A stretch of DNA of 22,496 bases. Source: CAYIVF01 sp964366875 (lineage in GTDB: Bacteria; Patescibacteriota; Minisyncoccia; Minisyncoccales; Staskawiczbacteraceae). The stretch is from positions 1 through 22,496 of the forward strand of contig CAYIVF010000010.1 in NCBI GenBank assembly GCA_964366875.1, written 5' to 3'. Position numbers and translations under genes: made by a program. The notes under the pieces were generated by a model that searched no databases, had not been told where the DNA came from, and saw nothing but the letters and a program-made list of their open reading frames with translations. Positions 12,288 through 20,320 of the stretch are shown here, in pieces (positions within the stretch are counted from its first letter, which is position 1; every line of letters starts with the position of its first letter).

Positions 12288-13643
12288 ATGAACAACAGCG
12301 AACTTTGGCAATCGGTTTTAGCTCAGATGCAATTTCATATATCAAAAGCAAACTTTGCCACCTGGTTTCAAAACACTGAGATTTTATCAAAAGACAATGA
12401 AAAGATAACAATTTCGGTCCCTAATGCTTTTTCTAAGGAATGGCTGAGTAATAAATATAATAAATTAATTCTAAAGATACTTCATAATACAGATGGGTCC
12501 ATAAAAGACTTAGAGTTCATTATAAAACCGCAGTCGGGAAAAGGTCTGGCAATAAAAACTGTTTTAGAAAGTGAAAAAACTAATACAGAACAGCTAAAGT
12601 TTGATGAATTCAAAATAAATAAAGAAACCAACCTCAATCCTCGTTATACATTTGATAATTTTGTGGTTGGTTCTTTTAATGAATTGGCCCACGCCGCTGC
12701 TTTAGCTGTAGCCGATAACCCTGGATTTACTTATAACCCCTTATTTATTTACGGAGGCACGGGACTGGGCAAAACGCATCTTATACAATCAATCGGAAAT
12801 AAAATAAACGACGGGTCAAAGAAAAAAAAGGTAAAATATATCTCTTCAGAAAAATTTGTTTCCAGCATTGTTACGGCTATTAGAACCAACAGTATGGAGG
12901 TGTTTAAAGCAAGTTTGTCTCCCATAGATATTTTAATTCTTGACGACATACAGTTTATAGCGGGGAAAACTAAAAGCCAAGAAGAATTTTTTCACGTTTT
13001 TAACTCTTTATACGAAAAAAACAAACAAATAATCCTTTCCTCAGACAGGCCCCCTAACGCCATAGCAGAGCTGGAAGAAAGATTAAGGTCCAGGTTTGAA
13101 GGAGGAATGATTGCTGACATTAGCTTGCCAGATTATGAAACAAGGTTAGTAATTTTAAAAACCAAACTTCAAGAAAAAGGTTTAGAGCTCCCGGAAGAAA
13201 TATTAGAATATGCGGCTGCAAATGTTAAAAAAAATATTAGAGAGCTTGAGGGAGCTTTAAATAAATTATTAGTTTATAATAAGATTAACCAAACTATGGA
13301 CCTGGAAACAGTAAAAAAGCTCCTCAAGGGTTTTATTTTTTCTCCGTTTGACGTGGCAAATTATAAAAAAATTATAGAAACTGTCGCTAAATTCTATAAT
13401 TTAGAGGAAAAAAACTTGTTTGACCCGACAAGGCGCAAAGAGATTGTAAGACCAAGACAAATCGCCATGTTTTTATTAAGAAAAGAATTAAAATATTCTT
13501 TTCCCGCCATAGCTAGAAAATTTGGAGGCAAAGACCACACAACGGCGATTTATGCTTATAAAAAAATACTGCAAGAAAACGAGGAAAACAACAAATTAAC
13601 AGAAGAATTAAACTTAATAAAACAGCGAATATATAGTGGATAA
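12288..13643 (+). CDS. dnaA: Chromosomal replication initiator DnaA
   Basis: The 451-residue initiator binds DnaA boxes and opens the origin. Domain I is about 1-85 and starts ELWQSVLAQMQFHISKANFATWF. The AAA+ domain begins at NPRYTFDNFVVG (117-128), with Walker A GGTGLGKT (156-163), Walker B ILILDDIQ (215-222) and an arginine-finger region ERLRSRFEGG (264-273). Domain IV ends with the DnaA signature GGKDHTTAIYAYKKI (413-427). Domain II is short. There is no Shine-Dalgarno; the ATG follows a tandem AGATATCAAA repeat. A near-consensus DnaA box on the - strand (13635-13643) overlaps the stop codon. Confidence 0.98.
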   Translation: MNNSELWQSVLAQMQFHISKANFATWFQNTEILSKDNEKITISVPNAFSKEWLSNKYNKLILKILHNTDGSIKDLEFIIKPQSGKGLAIKTVLESEKTNTEQLKFDEFKINKETNLNPRYTFDNFVVGSFNELAHAAALAVADNPGFTYNPLFIYGGTGLGKTHLIQSIGNKINDGSKKKKVKYISSEKFVSSIVTAIRTNSMEVFKASLSPIDILILDDIQFIAGKTKSQEEFFHVFNSLYEKNKQIILSSDRPPNAIAELEERLRSRFEGGMIADISLPDYETRLVILKTKLQEKGLELPEEILEYAAANVKKNIRELEGALNKLLVYNKINQTMDLETVKKLLKGFIFSPFDVANYKKIIETVAKFYNLEEKNLFDPTRRKEIVRPRQIAMFLLRKELKYSFPAIARKFGGKDHTTAIYAYKKILQENEENNKLTEELNLIKQRIYSG

Positions 13644-13839
13644 AAAGTGTGAAGAAATATAATAATTTTATACCATTAAAATTCACAGTATAATTTTCGC
13701 TTTTTTTACCACTAATTTATCCACCAATTCAACACATAGTCTTTTTTATAAAAATAGAATAAAAACACCCCTTTTAACATTAAAAATTAATAAAAAAACA
13801 AAACACTAATAACAATAATAATATAAATAATAAATAATT
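13635..13839. other. dnaA-dnaN intergenic region with DnaA-box-like sites
   Basis: The dnaA 3' end plus the 196-bp very AT-rich gap to dnaN. TTATCCACT lies on the - strand at 13635-13643 (8 of 9) and TTATCCACC on the + strand at 13717-13725 (8 of 9). No gene, clear terminator or strong promoter is seen. It could contribute to the origin, for instance as an unwinding region. Confidence 0.45.
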
Positions 13840-14964
13840 ATGAAAACAGAGGTTTTAAAAGAAAATTTAAAAAATGGCTTAAATATAGTGGAAAGAATTG
13901 TTGGAAAAAATTTATCCTTGCCAATTTTAGATAATGTTTTAATAAGCGCTGAAGATAATTTTTTAAGCTTAAGCTCCACCGATTTGGAAACAGCGATAAA
14001 ATTATGGATTTTAACTAAAATTATAAAAAAAGGCAAAGTGGCGGTTCCAGCAAAACTTCTATCAAGTTTTGTTTCCTTGTTACCTAACGAAAAGCTTATA
14101 TTAGAAGAAAAAAAACAGGGTTTGTATATTGAATGTAAAAATTTTAAAAACCAAGTGCAAGGATTTAATCCGGAAGAATTTCCTTTAATCCCAGAGTTTA
14201 AAGACTCGGAATATCTGGAGGTTGATAATAAAAAACTATGCCAAGGGCTGTCTCAAATAGTCGACGTTGCTTCCCCCTCTCAATCAAGGCCTGAAATTTC
14301 CGGCATTTATTTTGTTTTCTCTAAAAATACAATAAAAATAGTGGCGACTGACAGCTTCAGACTGGCTGAAAAAACCGTTATATTAGACGCTTCCGTGAAA
14401 AAAGATATTTCTTTTATTCTTCCGCAAAAGCCGGCCAGAGAAATAATAAATATTTTAACAGAAAAAGAAGGTAAGACAAAAATATGTTTTTCTTCAAACC
14501 AAGTAATGTTTGAACTGCCAATGAAAGAAATTAATCATCCGCAAGCTCAAATTATATCAAGGTTAATTGAGGGAGAATATCCCAACTACGAAGAGATTAT
14601 TCCTAAAAAGTTTAAAACCCATGTTGTGTTGAAAAGAGATGAGTTTTTAAGCCAAATAAAGGCGGCCTCGCTCTTTTCCGGCAAGATTAATGAGATAAAA
14701 ATTACAGCTAATAGCCAGAATAAAGAAATTGAGGTATTTGCCCAGGATCCTGATATTGGCCAAAACCAATCTACTGTTCCCGCAAAAATAGAGGGAGAAT
14801 CAATCGCAGTTTCTTTCAACCATAAGTTTTTAATAGACGGGTTGTCTAATATAAAGAGTTCAGAGATAATTTTTGACTTAAGCAAAGAAGAAGGGCCTTG
14901 TATATTAAAACCAGTGGGAGACGCAAGTTATATCTATGTGGTGATGCCAATAAAATCAACTTAA
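13840..14964 (+). CDS. dnaN: DNA polymerase III beta subunit (sliding clamp)
   Basis: This 374-residue beta clamp, the normal family length, tethers DNA polymerase to DNA. It starts MKTEVLKENLKNGLNIVERIVGKNLSLPILDNVLI, the conserved beginning of domain 1. It contains ATDSFRLAEK in domain 2 and ends with the C-terminal VVMPIKST, matching the typical MPI/MPM ending. It follows dnaA on the same strand after an AT-rich 196-bp gap, with no Shine-Dalgarno. Its stop is separated by one base from the stop of the convergent penicillin-binding protein gene. Confidence 0.96.
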   Translation: MKTEVLKENLKNGLNIVERIVGKNLSLPILDNVLISAEDNFLSLSSTDLETAIKLWILTKIIKKGKVAVPAKLLSSFVSLLPNEKLILEEKKQGLYIECKNFKNQVQGFNPEEFPLIPEFKDSEYLEVDNKKLCQGLSQIVDVASPSQSRPEISGIYFVFSKNTIKIVATDSFRLAEKTVILDASVKKDISFILPQKPAREIINILTEKEGKTKICFSSNQVMFELPMKEINHPQAQIISRLIEGEYPNYEEIIPKKFKTHVVLKRDEFLSQIKAASLFSGKINEIKITANSQNKEIEVFAQDPDIGQNQSTVPAKIEGESIAVSFNHKFLIDGLSNIKSSEIIFDLSKEEGPCILKPVGDASYIYVVMPIKST

Positions 14965-14965
14965 G

Positions 14966-17158
14966 TCATTGTTTTTGATAAGCGCCGGTTGTTATCAGCC
15001 AGTTGTTAATACCTATTTGCCACAGCGCATATTGCGGGTCTGCAGCGGGGTTTTGCGGCGGCGGACCCAGAGGATTATCTTTATCAATATAGTATAAAAT
15101 AGTATGATTATCCCCTGGCGGCAATTGCCCCATTAAAACTGGGTTCGTGTTTGTTATTGGATTCGGCGGGGTGAAGTTCTCTTTGTCGTGTGAAGTAAGC
15201 AGTTTTTCCATAACTTTTCTCCATATAGGCGCCGCCAATCCTACTCCGATATCTTTTGTTGGAGAATTATCATTATTTCCCACCCAAACACCCACGGCCA
15301 TGGAAGGAGTGTATCCTAATGTCCAGCCATCATTAAGCTTTTGTGTGGTGCCAGTTTTAGCAGCAACCTGATAATCTGGAAAAAATAACGGTGAGTTGGC
15401 GCCGAAGATAGGGGCCCTGGCATCATTGTCTGATAAAATACTATTTATCTGCCTTGCTATTTGTGTATCTAAGACTTTAGTCGGCTGTTTGTTGTTTTGT
15501 TCAATAATGTTCCCGTCGCTGTCTTCAATTTTTAAAATACTTACTGGAGGTATTTGCATGCCCTCTGCTGCAAAAACTCCGTAAGCAGAGACCATCTCAA
15601 GCAGTTTTACTTCTCCTCCGCCCAATACCAAAGATAGTCCATAGCGGTCGGGTTCATTTAACGTAGTAATGCCAAAATCTTGCGCGGTTTGCAGACTATT
15701 TTTTATTCCAGCAAGATAAAGAACCTTTACAGAAGGGATGTTTAATGACCCTGATAATGCCTGGCGCAAAGATACGGGGCCTCTGGTTTTTCCATCATAA
15801 TCTTGTGGGTTATAGCAATCTAACCCGTATCTATCTGCAGTTCCGCTGCCGTCCGGAGGGCAATTGGGATTAAATTCTGTTTTTGCATCCCATAATATAG
15901 TATCTGGCGTAAAACCTTTTTTAAAAGCGGTAGCATAAACAAAAGGCTTAAAAGCCGAGCCGGGCTGGCGCTGTCCCATTGTGGCTACGTCATATTTCGG
16001 GTCAAATAAACACTTTCTTGCCAGTTTTTCGTCGCAGCCTTCCGGATACGGTTTTTCAAAATAGTTTTTGGAACCAATAAGCGCTAAAATCTCTCCTGTT
16101 TTGGGGTTAATAACAACCAAAGCCGCATTATTGGCATCTTTGGCCATGTTTGTTTTATCTGCCTCTTGAATGACTTTTTCTGCATATTCTTGAAGGTCCC
16201 AGTCTAAACTGGTATAAACTCTTAATCCTTTTTCTTTTAAATAATCTTCTCCATATTTGTCATCTAAATATTTTTTAACGTACATTACAAAATGAGGAGC
16301 TTTTATGTTGCTGGTAGACTCGGAAAAAGCTAGCTTTTCTTTTTTTGCAGAATCTGTCTGCTCTTTTGTGATGTATTCCAATTTATACATTTTATCTAAA
16401 ACAGAGTCTTTTTTTTGCAGCAGTTCTGCTTTATTCGGTCCGTAAGGTGAATAATGGCTGGGAGCCGGCAATAAAGCTGTTAAAGTAGCAGCCTCTGCCA
16501 AAGTAACGTCAGAGCTGGGCTTGCTAAAGTAGGTTTGGCTGGCAGCTTCTACCCCATAAGCATTTTCGCCAAAAGGGACTGCGTTTAAATACCAGCTGAA
16601 TATCTGGTCCTTGGAATATCTTCTTTCCAGCTCAATACTTAAAACTATTTCTCTTACTTTTCTGGCTATGCTTTTTTGATTTGTTAAATATACGGAGCGA
16701 ATAAGCTGTTGCGTTATTGTAGAGCCTCCCTGGCTGGCTGATTGCAGTTTAAAATCAATTAATATGGCCCTTAATATGCCCTCAAAATCTATACCACCGT
16801 GTTGGTAAAACCTGGAGTCCTCTGAAGCTAAAATAGCCTGTTTTAAGTTATCTGAAACTTTATCAAAAGAAACGATTTCCCTTTTTTCTTCGCCATAAAT
16901 GTCATACAAAAGGACCTTGCCCATTCTGTCATAGATTTTTGTTGATTGTATAAAAGGAGTTTCTGTAAATTTTTCCGGTCGGGGTAAGTTATATGTGTAA
17001 TAAAAAAACAGGCCCAAAAGAAGCAGACAAAAACCTAAAAATAAAAAAGCTAAATATTTTCCCACAATAAGAAATGTCGTCCACCTTTTATTTTTAGATA
17101 ATCGAGATAAATTTTTTGGGGTATGACCCAAAGGGTGCCTCGGGTTTTTCTTTTTCAT
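14966..17158 (-). CDS. Class A penicillin-binding protein (PBP1A-like)
   Basis: This 730-residue bifunctional peptidoglycan synthase is anchored by one N-terminal membrane helix (about 28-53). The glycosyltransferase domain (about 75-260) has the catalytic Glu in ASEDSRFYQHGG (E113), then GGSTITQQL (144-152) and ELERRYSKDQIFSWYLN (177-192). The transpeptidase domain has the active-site SxxK in QPGSAFKP (S401, K404), SLN (471-473) and KTGT (601-604). All key residues are present, so it should polymerise and cross-link cell wall. The promoter (17179-17207) lies just upstream, with its -35 touching the terminator of the preceding acidic-protein gene. Confidence 0.95.
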   Translation of the reverse strand: MKKKNPRHPLGHTPKNLSRLSKNKRWTTFLIVGKYLAFLFLGFCLLLLGLFFYYTYNLPRPEKFTETPFIQSTKIYDRMGKVLLYDIYGEEKREIVSFDKVSDNLKQAILASEDSRFYQHGGIDFEGILRAILIDFKLQSASQGGSTITQQLIRSVYLTNQKSIARKVREIVLSIELERRYSKDQIFSWYLNAVPFGENAYGVEAASQTYFSKPSSDVTLAEAATLTALLPAPSHYSPYGPNKAELLQKKDSVLDKMYKLEYITKEQTDSAKKEKLAFSESTSNIKAPHFVMYVKKYLDDKYGEDYLKEKGLRVYTSLDWDLQEYAEKVIQEADKTNMAKDANNAALVVINPKTGEILALIGSKNYFEKPYPEGCDEKLARKCLFDPKYDVATMGQRQPGSAFKPFVYATAFKKGFTPDTILWDAKTEFNPNCPPDGSGTADRYGLDCYNPQDYDGKTRGPVSLRQALSGSLNIPSVKVLYLAGIKNSLQTAQDFGITTLNEPDRYGLSLVLGGGEVKLLEMVSAYGVFAAEGMQIPPVSILKIEDSDGNIIEQNNKQPTKVLDTQIARQINSILSDNDARAPIFGANSPLFFPDYQVAAKTGTTQKLNDGWTLGYTPSMAVGVWVGNNDNSPTKDIGVGLAAPIWRKVMEKLLTSHDKENFTPPNPITNTNPVLMGQLPPGDNHTILYYIDKDNPLGPPPQNPAADPQYALWQIGINNWLITTGAYQKQ

Positions 17159-17178
17159 AAATTTTAAATAGTTTATTT

Positions 17179-17207
17179 ATTGTATCTCTAAAAACTCTAT
17201 TTTACAA
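17179..17207 (-). promoter_or_regulatory. Promoter of the penicillin-binding protein gene
   Basis: On the - strand TTGTAA (17202-17207), a 17-bp spacer and TACAAT (17179-17184). The -35 overlaps the end of the T-tract of the terminator at 17206-17235, so the two units are packed without spacing. Confidence 0.55.
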
Positions 17208-17235
17208 AAACTCCGCTAATAAAAGCGGAGTTTTT
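17206..17235 (-). terminator. Rho-independent terminator of the acidic-protein gene
   Basis: AAAAACTCCGCT (17206-17217) and AGCGGAGTTTTT (17224-17235) form a 12-bp perfect stem with a 6-nt loop and T-tracts on either side. It lies 24 nt downstream of the stop of the 49-residue acidic protein on the - strand. Confidence 0.85.
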
Positions 17236-17259
17236 GTTTATGTTTTTAACAATTGGGCT

Positions 17260-17409
17260 TTATACTTCTTCCTCTTCTGTTTCGGCCGCATCATCGTCGG
17301 CTGCTACTTCTTCTTCGTCTCCATCTGTGTCTTTGTCATCATCGTCCCAATTATCATCGTCAAAGTCATCGTCTGTGTTGATTAACCTAGTTAAAAATTC
17401 CTCTTCCAT
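17260..17409 (-). CDS. Extremely acidic 49-residue protein
   Basis: A short open frame encodes 49 residues starting MEEEFLTRLINTDDD and ending AAETEEEEV. Of these, 27 are Asp or Glu and only two are Lys or Arg. I do not recognise it. That it is a real gene is supported by a strong promoter upstream (17449-17476) and a good terminator immediately downstream. The codons avoid stops in a strongly biased composition. Possible roles include metal or basic-protein binding, or DNA mimicry, but there is no direct evidence for any. The few hydrophobic residues are in the first 10, so this is probably a disordered polypeptide. Confidence 0.7.
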   Translation of the reverse strand: MEEEFLTRLINTDDDFDDDNWDDDDKDTDGDEEEVAADDDAAETEEEEV

Positions 17410-17448
17410 TTTTTATATTTTATTAATATTTTTATATCTGTTGTCCTT

Positions 17449-17476
17449 ATTATATTTTTTCACGAACTATTGTCAA
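17449..17476 (-). promoter_or_regulatory. Promoter of the acidic-protein gene
   Basis: On the - strand a perfect TTGACA (17471-17476), a 16-bp spacer and a perfect TATAAT (17449-17454). A DnaA-box-like TTTTCCACA (17484-17492, 8 of 9) lies 7 bp upstream of the -35. The transcript leader would be about 30 nt. Confidence 0.75.
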
Positions 17477-17505
17477 CCCCTGTTTTTCCACAGCTTTTAA
17501 AACCA

Positions 17506-18003
17506 TTAGTATCTTTTAAAGGCAGCGCATATTGCTACGCCCAATGCGTCGGCTGCGTCGTCTTTTTTTCTGTTATTTTTATTAAGGTCAAAGCCTTTTA
17601 TGTCAACTGTTTTTTTTATCATTTCTTGAACTTGTTTTTTTTCTGCCCTACCGTAGCCCGTAATAGTCATTTTTACCTGTAATGGGGAAAATTCGCATGC
17701 AGGAATTTTTTTTTGAGCGGCAGTTAACAATATTACCCCTTTTGCTTGGCTTACCGGCATTACGGTTTTTAGGTTTTTAAAAAAATATAGGCTTTCAACA
17801 GCTATTATATCCGGCCTGTGTTTATTTATTAATTTTGTCAGGTTTTTGTGTATTTTTTCCAGCCTTTTTCCCGCTGGCCATGTTTTTTCAGTAAGAATGC
17901 AGCCGAAATCAATAACTTTCAGCTTTTGGTTATAGTCTTTTTGCCTTTTTACGATGGCGTATCCTGTCGTGGCGACTCCTGGATCTACTCCCAGAATTAT
18001 CAT
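17506..18003 (-). CDS. ruvC: Holliday junction resolvase RuvC
   Basis: This 165-residue endonuclease cleaves Holliday junctions symmetrically, acting with RuvAB. The N-terminus MIILGVDPGVATTGYA carries catalytic D7. E70 lies in AVESLYFFKN, and the C-terminal acidic pair is in DDAADALGVAI (D149, D152). All four catalytic carboxylates are present and the length is normal. It starts 11 nt downstream of yebC, a common pairing. ruvB is nearby at 21318-22331, but ruvA is not in this window. Confidence 0.96.
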   Translation of the reverse strand: MIILGVDPGVATTGYAIVKRQKDYNQKLKVIDFGCILTEKTWPAGKRLEKIHKNLTKLINKHRPDIIAVESLYFFKNLKTVMPVSQAKGVILLTAAQKKIPACEFSPLQVKMTITGYGRAEKKQVQEMIKKTVDIKGFDLNKNNRKKDDAADALGVAICAAFKRY

Positions 18004-18014
18004 AAAAGAGAGAT

Positions 18015-18731
18015 TTAGTTTTTTAGATTAGAATATATATCGTTCACCGAATCATTTTCGTCTAAAGCCTCAAAAAGTTTTTGCGCCTGTTCTTTGTCTT
18101 TTTCTGAAATTTCAACTTCTTCTTTTGCCACCCAGTCTAATGACGCAGAATCAATTTTTGCTTGTTTTTCCTCCAGGATTTTTTTTACTTTTTCTAATTC
18201 CTCTGGTTTTGTGTAAACATCAAGCAGGTTTTCATGCCAATAAACATCATCAGCCCCGGATTCTATGGCTAAAAGTTCTAATTCTTCTTTGGTTTTTCCT
18301 TCACTATTTATTGTTATAGCTCCTTTTCTGTCAAACATCCATCTTACTGCTCCTTCTCCAGCTAACTTCCCTCCATTTTGGTTAAGAGCAACCTTTATTT
18401 CTCCAAGAGTTCTGTTTTTGTTGTCCGTAATACCCTCAATAATTAAAGAAATCCCGCCTGGTCCGAAACCCTCATATGAAACTTCTTCCAAGTTCTCTCC
18501 CGCAAGCTCGCCCGTGCCTCTTTTAATTGCCCTTTCAATGTTTTCCTTGGGCATGTTAAAACCTTTAGCCTGTTCAATGACTATTCTTAGTTTTGAATTA
18601 ATAACAGGGTCTCCGCCCTCCTTTGCGGCAATAGTTATCAGTCGGCCGAACTTGGAAAATATTTTTCCTCTTGCGGCATCGGCAATGCCTTTTGCGTGCG
18701 CTATGGTTTTTGCATGGCTATGTCCCGACAT
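18015..18731 (-). CDS. yebC: YebC/PmpR-family protein
   Basis: This 238-residue, normal-length cytoplasmic protein has the YebC hallmarks: MSGHSHAKTIAHAKG, then DAARGKIFSKFGRLITIAAKEGGDP, later MPKENIERAIKRGTGE, and YEGFGPGGISLIIE. The usual HSKW near the N-terminus is HSHA here. YebC proteins have been described as transcriptional regulators and, for some members, as helping ribosomes through difficult sequences. Which applies here cannot be told from sequence. It overlaps the upstream lamin-tail gene by 14 nt and precedes ruvC by 11 nt, so the three are probably co-transcribed. Confidence 0.95.
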   Translation of the reverse strand: MSGHSHAKTIAHAKGIADAARGKIFSKFGRLITIAAKEGGDPVINSKLRIVIEQAKGFNMPKENIERAIKRGTGELAGENLEEVSYEGFGPGGISLIIEGITDNKNRTLGEIKVALNQNGGKLAGEGAVRWMFDRKGAITINSEGKTKEELELLAIESGADDVYWHENLLDVYTKPEELEKVKKILEEKQAKIDSASLDWVAKEEVEISEKDKEQAQKLFEALDENDSVNDIYSNLKN

Positions 18732-19920
18732 TTTTATTTGAGAATTTTAATTTTATTAATAATACAGCTGCGGCTGAAACAATTGTTATTGCCAGCGCTG
18801 TAAAAAATAAAAGCCAAGGATTTGAGCTTTTTCCTGCCTGCGCAGGCAGGAAATCTTCTTGGTTTATTGATTCGTTTATAGCAGCTAACCCTGCCTCAAT
18901 TTTATTACTATTACCAGATTTTTGAGAATTAGGCAAGTTTTGTATTATATTTTTATCTCCTGGCGTTAAAGATGCGCTCCATTGCCAGCCAGAGTTTGTT
19001 TTATTATACGACTGGTTTTTGGGAGCTGCATTGTATGTTAAAAAATCAATAATTTTATCATCTGGCCAAAGAAGATTCAAACCATCTTTAGAATTATTCA
19101 AAGCTATTTTTGTGTCTGGTCTTTTCAAAATTAAATATCCATAAGGGGATATTTTAGTTCCGACGGCAAAAGCATATTTTGTTTTTGCGCCCTCTATGTC
19201 TTCAATTTTCCAACCCGACAGGTCTACTTCAAAATTATTTGAGTTATACAATTCTATCCATTCATTTTGCTCGTCTGCCCCTTCAGGAGAAGGGAGTATT
19301 TCATTCAAAACAACGCCCGTGGGATAAGTTATCGTGGGTGTTTCTTTCGTCTGCTCATTTGTCGCTCCCGTTGGCTCTGTGGTCGTTGTTTTTTCTGTTA
19401 TTGTAGTCGTTTCTGCCAAACCCGCGCTATTTTCCGCCTTTGGCGTTCCTCCTGGATTTTCACTTGTCTGCCAGCCAGCAGAAGTTTTTTCCATGGTCTG
19501 TTTTGAGCTATTATCTCCTCCGAACCAACCAGAACTACAATTTACCTCGTCGATTAAATTGTTTGAACTGTCATATAGTTTTAAATCTTCGCCCGTGTTT
19601 CCCAATGCTCCTTTGTAAATTAAATCAGCCGTAACGTTAGGCAATGTGTCGTCGTCGGTTCTTTCTAACAAATAAAAACCATTGGCGGAAATTGTACCAG
19701 CTAGCTTAATATCAGGAGTGCCATCATTGGCTTTTATCAGCCAGTCATCAAGAGTTATGGGGTTTGAAGTATTATTGTATAGTTCTAACCACTCGTCGTT
19801 TGCCGAGGCAATAGTGCCCATCCATGCGATTTCATTAATAACAACGTCTAAAGCATTAGCTGCAAAACATTTTATCGGCAACAAAAAAAGAAATAATAAA
19901 AAAACAATGAGTTTATTCAT
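18718..19920 (-). CDS. Surface protein with two lamin-tail domains and a C-terminal membrane anchor
   Basis: The protein has 400 residues. A signal peptide (about 1-22, ending KCFAANA) precedes lamin-tail domain 1 (about 25-135; VINEIAW, NDEWLELYNN). A Thr-rich linker (about 168-198) leads to lamin-tail domain 2 (about 203-320; VLNEILPSPEG, NEWIELYNS). A polar spacer is followed by a membrane helix (about 368-390) and a short basic tail. The design is of a cell-surface protein anchored at its C-terminus. Lamin-tail domains are common on bacterial secreted proteins and often occur with nucleases, but no catalytic domain is present here. A 24-bp perfect palindrome (18830-18853) lies in frame and encodes the FLPAQAGK segment just before the anchor. 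The gene overlaps yebC. Confidence 0.88.
   Translation of the reverse strand: MNKLIVFLLFLFLLPIKCFAANALDVVINEIAWMGTIASANDEWLELYNNTSNPITLDDWLIKANDGTPDIKLAGTISANGFYLLERTDDDTLPNVTADLIYKGALGNTGEDLKLYDSSNNLIDEVNCSSGWFGGDNSSKQTMEKTSAGWQTSENPGGTPKAENSAGLAETTTITEKTTTTEPTGATNEQTKETPTITYPTGVVLNEILPSPEGADEQNEWIELYNSNNFEVDLSGWKIEDIEGAKTKYAFAVGTKISPYGYLILKRPDTKIALNNSKDGLNLLWPDDKIIDFLTYNAAPKNQSYNKTNSGWQWSASLTPGDKNIIQNLPNSQKSGNSNKIEAGLAAINESINQEDFLPAQAGKSSNPWLLFFTALAITIVSAAAVLLIKLKFSNKNVGT
18830..18853. repeat. 24-bp perfect palindrome inside a coding region
   Basis: TTTCCTGCCTGC (18830-18841) is followed directly by its exact complement GCAGGCAGGAAA (18842-18853). It is GC-rich in an AT-rich gene and encodes part of FLPAQAGK (residues about 356-364) of the lamin-tail protein, in the flexible spacer before the membrane helix. 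It looks like a small palindromic insertion tolerated in frame. Confidence 0.8.
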
Positions 19921-19949
19921 ATTTAATAATTATATAATAATTATATAAC

Positions 19950-19977
19950 AAAAATGCCTGATCTCTCAGGCATTTTT
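19950..19977. terminator. Rho-independent terminator
   Basis: AAAAATGCCTGA (19950-19961) and TCAGGCATTTTT (19966-19977) form a 12-bp perfect stem with a TCTC loop and T-tracts on either strand. It lies 9 nt downstream of the stop of the 91-residue gene on the - strand and upstream of the lamin-tail gene, separating two leftward units. Confidence 0.88.
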
Positions 19978-19986
19978 GTTTAATTT

Positions 19987-20262
19987 TTAAGAATCTTGTT
20001 TTATTTGCCAATCTTTCTTTATTATTTCTGCCTCATTTTTATTATCAGTTTCATACCAATCAAAAAATTTAGTTTCCGGAAAGTTTTTGTCATAAAATAT
20101 TTTTGATAAATCGTTTTTTAGGTTGTCGGATATCTCCATATAAATAATAGCACCGTTAATTGGTGAGCTCCTTAAAATAAATAACCCTGGACTGCTAGGG
20201 GCATTGTTTATATTTTCTTCACTCCAAACAAGAATACCAGATTTTTGTTTTATTGCTTGCAT
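19987..20262 (-). CDS. Small protein resembling a degenerate GIY-YIG domain
   Basis: This 91-residue protein is of unknown function. Its middle, PGLFILRSSPINGAIIYMEI then SDNLKNDLSKIF, has the layout of the N-terminal part of GIY-YIG nucleases (PG-Y-I...G-I-YVG-S-NL--RL). GLF (26-28) stands in for GIY and IYM (40-42) for YIG, followed by the NL of the family. The end, WYETDNKNEAEIIKKDWQ, resembles the later region where family members carry an Ala-Glu helix. The catalytic Tyr and Arg positions appear lost, so it is probably not an active nuclease. This is pattern recognition and unconfirmed. It ends at a strong terminator; the PD-(D/E)XK gene lies 58 nt upstream on the same strand. Confidence 0.6.
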   Translation of the reverse strand: MQAIKQKSGILVWSEENINNAPSSPGLFILRSSPINGAIIYMEISDNLKNDLSKIFYDKNFPETKFFDWYETDNKNEAEIIKKDWQIKQDS

Positions 20263-20320
20263 AATTTTTATCTTTTATACTTTTATATAATAGTACTATT
20301 TTTTAGTAAATTTGTAAAAC

